NCBI GenBank assembly: GCA_900315315.1
Contig: OMYT01000045.1
Location: 1-38,169 of the forward strand
DNA: 38,169 nt
DNA from: an uncultured Eubacteriales bacterium
GTDB lineage: Bacteria > Bacillota > Clostridia > Christensenellales > Aristaeellaceae
Direction: 5' to 3'
Part shown: positions 33,186-38,169 of the stretch, in pieces
How the letters are laid out: every line of letters begins with the position of its first letter
How positions within the stretch are numbered: the stretch's first letter is position 1
Notes under the pieces: generated by a model
Told to the model about the DNA's origin: nothing
Database searches by the model: none
What the model saw: only the letters and a program-made list of their open reading frames with translations
Translations under genes and position numbers: made by a program

Positions 33186-34808
33186 GTGAACAGACGCGAT
33201 GCGATCATTGGAATCGGAATTGTCGCAGTGCTTGCGGTGGTCCTGATTCTGATTCTTTCGAACAAGAAAACAGAGATGGTTCCATCTGTTATGCAAACAC
33301 ACGAAACCAGCAGCCTGACAGAAACAGAAAAACCTGCTGACTCGCCCACAGAACGAAAAGCCATCCGAATAACAAATCCTCCCGCCGAAGCAAATACAGA
33401 GGCACCAACGGCCACTCCGAATCCATGGGTTGAAACGGAGCATTCGCCAACCTGCGAGGAAGCCGGATACATTGTCCGCGAAAACAAAGCAGAAGGCTAT
33501 ACGGTTATTGATGAAGGAAAGCCAGCCCTCGGACATGAATATGGCGAATGGAAGCGAAATCCCGACAATGGTATGATGGTTACAGTTTGCACCCGGTGCG
33601 GAAAAGAGATCAGCCGGAGAGCGGTTCATGAGTACAGCATTCCCCGAATTGATTTTACAGGCTCAATGGAAGGAATCGGCAAAAAGGACCAGGTAACCCT
33701 TGGCTTTGACTTTGCCAGCTCCACGGACAATTTTTCCTGCTATTCCTATACAACATGGCAGGGGCATAATACGCTGAAATATCCGAAAAAGAATTACACG
33801 ATTCGGCTGTTCAATGATGACAGCATTACAGAGAAGCACAGACTGGCTTTCAACGGCTGGCAGAGGGAACATAAGTATATCCTGAAAGCCAATTACCGCG
33901 ATATTTCCCAGGCCAGGAATCTGATTGCGGCCAACCTATGGGCGGATCTGGTGGCATCCCGGCCCGGGCTGTTCGAAACCCTGAAACACACATCAAACTA
34001 CGGGGCAGTGGACGGTTTCCCTGTGGTAGTTTATCTGAACGGGGAATTCCATGGCTTATATACGATGAATCTGCATATTGATGACGATCTGTATCAGATG
34101 GACAATGCCCGTGATACAGTGATGATTGCTAATTCGACGGAACCGGATGAATGTCGGTTCCAAGCGGAGGCGGCATTTACCGACCAGAAAAACGCCTGGG
34201 AGGTTGAATTCTGCGGTTCCGGAGAAGACGATCAGTGGGCGAAGGACAGCCTGAATGAATTGATCCGGTTTGTGATGAAAAGCGACGATGAAACCTTTCG
34301 TGCGCAACTGAAGGATTATCTGGATGTGGACGGCGCGATAGATTACCTGATCTTCCTGTATGTGACGGGATTGCAGAACAATGCGGGAAAGGATCTGGTG
34401 CTGCTGAAATACCATGACTGCAGCGTATGGATTCCTTCCGTATATGATATGGAACGGGCATTCGGATTAGGACTGGATGGGACGGAATATATCAGCCCTG
34501 AAGTATTTCTCCCGGAAATCAGCGACGAGGTTCGGAACTCAGGGACGGGAAGCCTGCTGTGGGACCGGCTCCTGCAGGGGTTTACACAGGAAATCCGGGC
34601 GAGATATTCGGAACTGAGGCAGACTTTGCTGGAGGAAGAAAAACTGATCGGCCGGGTAGAAGCATACATGGAACAGATTCCAGATATTTATCAGGAAATG
34701 GATTTGAAGCTGTTTCCCAGACAGGTGCCGGAACAAAAACCAAGGGAACAGATGATTCAGTATATCCGACAACGGCTGACTGTACTGGATCAGGCTTTAA
34801 AGGAATAA
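33186..34808 (+). CDS. CotH-like kinase with membrane anchor
   Basis: The 540-aa protein starts at GTG 33186 after GGGAGG. One N-terminal helix (IIGIGIVAVLAVVLILILSN, about residues 7-26) is followed by a Pro/Thr/Glu-rich linker (27-80) and a small zinc-ribbon-like module (about 83-145) with C in SPTCEEAG and CTRCGKEI. The CotH kinase domain (about 155-500) contains YTIRLFNDD, KYILKANYRDISQARNLIAANLW, FPVVVYLNGEFHGLYTM, YLIFLYVTGLQNNAGKDLVLLKY and YDMERAFGLG. CotH proteins phosphorylate surface or secreted proteins; in Bacillus they act in the spore coat and in Clostridia on surface or cellulosomal proteins. The adjacent LRR protein could be its target, which is inference. Confidence 0.9.
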   Translation: MNRRDAIIGIGIVAVLAVVLILILSNKKTEMVPSVMQTHETSSLTETEKPADSPTERKAIRITNPPAEANTEAPTATPNPWVETEHSPTCEEAGYIVRENKAEGYTVIDEGKPALGHEYGEWKRNPDNGMMVTVCTRCGKEISRRAVHEYSIPRIDFTGSMEGIGKKDQVTLGFDFASSTDNFSCYSYTTWQGHNTLKYPKKNYTIRLFNDDSITEKHRLAFNGWQREHKYILKANYRDISQARNLIAANLWADLVASRPGLFETLKHTSNYGAVDGFPVVVYLNGEFHGLYTMNLHIDDDLYQMDNARDTVMIANSTEPDECRFQAEAAFTDQKNAWEVEFCGSGEDDQWAKDSLNELIRFVMKSDDETFRAQLKDYLDVDGAIDYLIFLYVTGLQNNAGKDLVLLKYHDCSVWIPSVYDMERAFGLGLDGTEYISPEVFLPEISDEVRNSGTGSLLWDRLLQGFTQEIRARYSELRQTLLEEEKLIGRVEAYMEQIPDIYQEMDLKLFPRQVPEQKPREQMIQYIRQRLTVLDQALKE

Positions 34809-34868
34809 GTCGATTCATTGCCGATTCATTACCGAAGGGACACGGAAAGATACGGGGGAAGGAATCAC

Positions 34869-36107
34869 ATGAAAAAGGGCATGCTGTTGCTGGCAATGGT
34901 TTTGCTGATAATTACAGCGGTCTGTACCGGAGCGATGGCGGAGGACAATGTCTGCGGAGACGGACTGACCTGGTCTTATGACGAGGAAAACTGTGTGCTG
35001 ACAATTACCGGAACGGGAAGCATGGATGATTATTACAACATCCAGGGGAAGGCTGTGCCATGGAACTCCAGAACAGTCAAATCAGTGGTTATCGAAAGCG
35101 GCGTGACTCATATAGGGTCCGGAGCCTTCGCCGGCAATTCCTGGCTGAGCAGCGTCACAATACCGGACAGTGTTACTTCCATCGGGGACAATGCATTTTC
35201 CTGCTGTTACGGATTGGCAGAGATTATTATTCCGGAAAACGTTAAATCCATCGGGGATTTTGCGTTTGACTCATGTGAAAGCCTGAAAAGCATTGTGATC
35301 CCAGCGAGTGTTCAGACTATCGGAGTGAATTCCTTCTCCTGCTGCAGCGCGCTGGAAGAGGTGACCGTTGCCGGGACACCTGAGATCAGAATGGGGGCGT
35401 TCTGGGAATGCACCAAGCTTTCCAGTGTTTCCATTCCGGAAGGCGCAGTTTTGGGAGAAGCAGTTTTTTATGGATGCCATTTGCTTTGCGATGACGATGG
35501 ATTCGTCGTGAAGAACGGAATCCTGTTCGAATACTCGGGCCAAGCGGCCAGTGCAGTTATTCCGGCCGGAGTCCGCAAAATCAGTGCTTATGCATTCAGA
35601 AGCGGCACTATGAGCAGTGTCTCTATTCCCGACAGTGTAACGGATATTGGTCCCTATGCCTTCTATCTCTGCACGAACCTTGGAAGCATCGAGATTCCAA
35701 TCAATATAACGGTAATCAGACAGTATACGTTCAGTGGCTGTTCAAATCTTTCCGGCGTATCCCTGGCTGGAGATATTACCGCAATTGAACAGTATGCTTT
35801 TTCCGGATGTTCCAACCTTGAGAACATCGAAATCCCTTCTACCGTAACGAGCATCGGCAGTTATGCTTTCTCCGGATGTTCAAGCCTGAGCAGCCTGAAT
35901 GTTCCGGAAACCGTAGCAACCATCGGCACCAATGCATTCAGCAGGTGCACGGGTTTGCAGGATGAAAACGGCATCGTTGAGATTCACGGCATTCTGTTCG
36001 GATATTATGGCACGGAGAGCAGCTTGACAGTGCCTGCGACTGTCCGGCGTATCGATCGCTATATCGTGGATAACAAAAGTTTTGCTGACAAGCATCGTTT
36101 TCCATGA
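34869..36107 (+). CDS. BspA-like leucine-rich repeat surface protein, first part (frameshifted)
   Basis: ATG 34869 (MKKGMLLLAMVLLIITAVC) begins a signal peptide ending near GAMAED, about 62 nt after cotH; GGGGAAGGAA is the ribosome site. A lead module CGDGLTWSYDEENCVLTITGTGSM is followed by treponemal/BspA-type LRRs (LRR_5) of 22-24 residues, each with (V/I)TSIGxxAFxxCxxL and a VTIPxSV-type strand. The frame ends at 36107 with an unrelated tail (FADKHRFP), while the repeats continue one frame over from 36082. LRR proteins of this type bind host or fibre surfaces. CotH just upstream suggests a modified surface protein. The C-terminal anchor is in the next entry or beyond. Confidence 0.85.
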   Translation: MKKGMLLLAMVLLIITAVCTGAMAEDNVCGDGLTWSYDEENCVLTITGTGSMDDYYNIQGKAVPWNSRTVKSVVIESGVTHIGSGAFAGNSWLSSVTIPDSVTSIGDNAFSCCYGLAEIIIPENVKSIGDFAFDSCESLKSIVIPASVQTIGVNSFSCCSALEEVTVAGTPEIRMGAFWECTKLSSVSIPEGAVLGEAVFYGCHLLCDDDGFVVKNGILFEYSGQAASAVIPAGVRKISAYAFRSGTMSSVSIPDSVTDIGPYAFYLCTNLGSIEIPINITVIRQYTFSGCSNLSGVSLAGDITAIEQYAFSGCSNLENIEIPSTVTSIGSYAFSGCSSLSSLNVPETVATIGTNAFSRCTGLQDENGIVEIHGILFGYYGTESSLTVPATVRRIDRYIVDNKSFADKHRFP

Positions 36108-38121
36108 TGATATTGATGTGATCGATCAATATGCATTTTCATCTTACGGCAAAACCATTGTGAAATATGCCAATCCGGATACCCGAACCGCCGCTGCGCT
36201 GAGAGCGGCAGGATATGCTTTCCGCTCACAGGGGGATAACTTCAGTCTCCGGTATATTGATACTGACGACGGACAAACGATTGTTGAAATCACGGAAGTA
36301 GATAAGAATGCGGTCACGGTACGGATTCCGGAGAATGTGACCCGCATTGCCGATAGTGCGTTTTATAACTGCACAGCCCTGACCGGGGTCAATATTCCGG
36401 AGAGTGTTACTGAAATAGGTGTTTGTGCCTTTTATGGATGCAGCAGCCTGGAAAGTCTCACGATCCCGTCTGCCGTTGTGTCGGTTGGCAGAGGAGCTTT
36501 CTCATACTGCACAGGGCTGAACCACATTTTCCTTCCGGAAACGCTGGCCGACATCGGGACTAATGCATTTGCCGGTTGCAATGTAATCATCTATGCAGAT
36601 GCGGATTCTGAACTCGCATATGCGCTGGGAAGGGCGAATTATTCCTTCAGAGAACCCGGAATGAATTACAGTTTACTGTATTACAGATATTATTCCAATG
36701 GTGAGGAACGATACAGTACTTATCTTACTTCAGTCGACAAAGATGTTATTTCATTTGAGACTCCTGAGAGGGTTGAATATATTGGATCCGGCGCTTTTGC
36801 GGATTGCGTGAATCTGACCTCGATCCTGATTCCCGACAGGATAGCATACATTCCTTACGGTGCCTTTAAGAACTGCAGATCGCTCCAGCGTGTTGTGCTG
36901 CCTTATTCCGGATTCACTTCCATCGGGGACCAGGCGTTTGCCGGCTGCACAAGGCTCAGCCAGATCACGATCCCCGATTCGGTGACGTCTATCGGGACAG
37001 AGGCTTTCCTCAACTGCACGGGCCTGTATCATCTTTCGCTGAAGAACCAATCGGTCCGGATCGGCACGGGTGCTTTTTCCGGCTGCACGCAGCTGACGCT
37101 GGCCGGCTACGCTGGATCAACGGCGCAGACCTATGCAACCCAGAACAACGTTCCATTCACTGTCCTGCCGGCGATTCTCCAGACCGGAGACTGCGGCGCG
37201 AAGGCAAAATGGTCTCTCGATGAAAACGGCCTGCTTCGGATCTACGGCTCCGGCCCGATGTATGATTATACCAGCACGCCGGGCTATCCGAAGAACAAGG
37301 TTACCAGCCTCTTGGTTGAAGAAGGTATTACGTCTATCGGGAAACGTGCATTCAATGGGTTTGCGAAGCTGACCGGGTCGATTCAGATTGCCGGGACGGT
37401 GACAAAAATCGGCGAAGATGCTTTTTCCAATACAGGTATCACCAGCTTTTCCTTCAGCAGCGGCGTGACCGAGATCGGCAGGATGGCTTTTGCTTCATGC
37501 CAGAACCTTCGGACGGTTACCCTTTCCGCAAGCGTGCAGACCATCGGGGATTATGCCTTTTATAACTGTAAAGAGCTCTCATCACTGAATTTTGCGGGCC
37601 ACGGCGTCGACATCGGAAAGAATGCGTTTGAACTGGATACGGCTTTATCATCTGGAAGCACAATCATTGTGCCGGTCGGCACAACCTGGTACGGCAGCAA
37701 TACGGGCTATGCTTCTTTCCCTTCGGGCATTACGCCGGTTCACGCGGTATTTGACGGCATCTGGTACCGGGTGGTGGATAAAGTTTTTATGGGTTACGGA
37801 TACGGCGATTATCCGTACATTGACGGCCCGATGATGGCAGTGGTCGGCTGCGAGGACAGCCAGACGAGCATTTTCATCCGCAGTTCTGTGCTGAATATGC
37901 CTGTGAAAGCGATTGCAGAGTATGCTTTCACCGGGGGAACGGATCGGAGAAGCGCATATGCAGCTAGCAAGACGATCACAGGCGTGCTGGTGATTCCGGA
38001 CAGCGTGGAGTATATCGGTTACAATGTTGCCTATGAACTTGAGGGGATTACCTCCCTCCGGCTTGGTTCCTGCGTAGCGTATAATGGTTTTACCGAAAAT
38101 CGGAAAAAGAATTCCCGATAA
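36082..38121 (+). CDS. BspA-like leucine-rich repeat protein, second part in +1 frame
   Basis: Reading from 36082 gives LLTSIVFHDDIDVIDQYAF, the direct continuation of the repeat series of the previous entry, so the two are one gene of about 1083 codons split by one extra T in a TTTT run (36080-36083). About fifteen LRR_5 units follow. Around 37186 a second CGAKAKWSLDENGLLRIYGSG module repeats the one at the protein start. The frame stops at 38119-38121 after YNGFTENRKKNSR, inside a short direct repeat (AATCGGAAAA...GAATTCC twice), so the end may also be disrupted. No LPXTG or membrane anchor is seen before the window ends. Confidence 0.8.
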   Translation: MLTSIVFHDDIDVIDQYAFSSYGKTIVKYANPDTRTAAALRAAGYAFRSQGDNFSLRYIDTDDGQTIVEITEVDKNAVTVRIPENVTRIADSAFYNCTALTGVNIPESVTEIGVCAFYGCSSLESLTIPSAVVSVGRGAFSYCTGLNHIFLPETLADIGTNAFAGCNVIIYADADSELAYALGRANYSFREPGMNYSLLYYRYYSNGEERYSTYLTSVDKDVISFETPERVEYIGSGAFADCVNLTSILIPDRIAYIPYGAFKNCRSLQRVVLPYSGFTSIGDQAFAGCTRLSQITIPDSVTSIGTEAFLNCTGLYHLSLKNQSVRIGTGAFSGCTQLTLAGYAGSTAQTYATQNNVPFTVLPAILQTGDCGAKAKWSLDENGLLRIYGSGPMYDYTSTPGYPKNKVTSLLVEEGITSIGKRAFNGFAKLTGSIQIAGTVTKIGEDAFSNTGITSFSFSSGVTEIGRMAFASCQNLRTVTLSASVQTIGDYAFYNCKELSSLNFAGHGVDIGKNAFELDTALSSGSTIIVPVGTTWYGSNTGYASFPSGITPVHAVFDGIWYRVVDKVFMGYGYGDYPYIDGPMMAVVGCEDSQTSIFIRSSVLNMPVKAIAEYAFTGGTDRRSAYAASKTITGVLVIPDSVEYIGYNVAYELEGITSLRLGSCVAYNGFTENRKKNSR

Positions 38122-38169
38122 TCGGAAAAGGAATTCCGTGAAAACGGAACGGGACATGTTGAAGCAAAT

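Noticed and set aside
33172-33188. GGAGGCTTTCCG before the CotH gene as a further pseudoknot-type element
   Set aside because: It matches about ten bases of the arm and loop but has no 3' arm or CCTTCGG tail, and GGGAGG serves as the ribosome site.
36071-36090. Programmed +1 frameshift in the LRR gene
   Set aside because: No slow codon, internal Shine-Dalgarno or stimulatory structure typical of programmed sites is evident; a simple homopolymer error or mutation is more likely.

Overview
The window looks like a chromosomal segment of an uncultured gut or rumen member of the Clostridia (Bacillota). The evidence is strong AGGAGG-type ribosome binding sites, sigmaA-type promoters with extended -10 boxes, Gld-like ABC genes with a DUF4340 partner, a cytoplasmic sugar-binding-protein/GGDEF fusion, BspA-like leucine-rich repeat and CotH surface proteins, and a long-form ribosomal protein L17. 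Genus cannot be fixed from sequence alone. The two ends carry surface proteins (MBG/MucBP repeats at the left, CotH and BspA-like LRR at the right). The middle is mostly housekeeping.

Layout. 1-7.2 kb: end of a giant MBG/MucBP surface protein, then an operon of a family-5 solute-binding protein, a periplasmic-binding-like/GGDEF diguanylate cyclase and a small exported protein. 7.3-10.9 kb: dnaE. 11.0-15.9 kb: an ABC exporter of the GldA/GldF/GldG type plus DUF4340. 16.1-20.0 kb (minus strand): a small membrane protein and the alpha ribosomal operon rpsM-rpsK-rpsD-rpoA-rplQ, which has its own promoter and terminator and an apparent out-of-frame deletion in rpsM. 20.2-24.1 kb: a GH43/CBM6-like enzyme (minus), guaB, and a degenerate acyltransferase. 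24.2-27.8 kb: a membrane-anchored protein, a cytidylate-kinase-like protein, a secreted protein and a eukaryotic-type NADP isocitrate dehydrogenase. 28.0-33 kb: a coiled-coil membrane protein built from 42-nt repeats, a duplicated HTH-like protein, a promoter-RNA-terminator unit that resembles 6S RNA, and a ZorA/ZorB-like (MotA/MotB-like) pair without known Zorya partners. 33-38 kb: CotH and a frameshifted BspA-like gene.

The most unusual feature is a family of at least 16 intergenic elements between 2.5 and 26.4 kb. Each has a GC-rich hairpin whose stem sequence changes with compensation on both sides. Most have a conserved loop (CTTTCCGATC) and almost all end in a CCTTCGG-like tail. Loop CCGA can pair with tail TCGG, which would make an H-type pseudoknot. 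The C-run before the tail is one shorter than the G-run of the stem in most copies. Four long copies carry extra nested hairpins. All copies face the same way regardless of gene direction, most abut stop codons, and two abut Shine-Dalgarno sequences. A second set of palindromic repeats (TGAGTCA, AGTGGACA, GAACCGTCCCC, ACCTCATCCG and CCTTCACTTCG types) lies between 14 and 30.6 kb. It supplies stop codons to two genes and coding sequence to a third.
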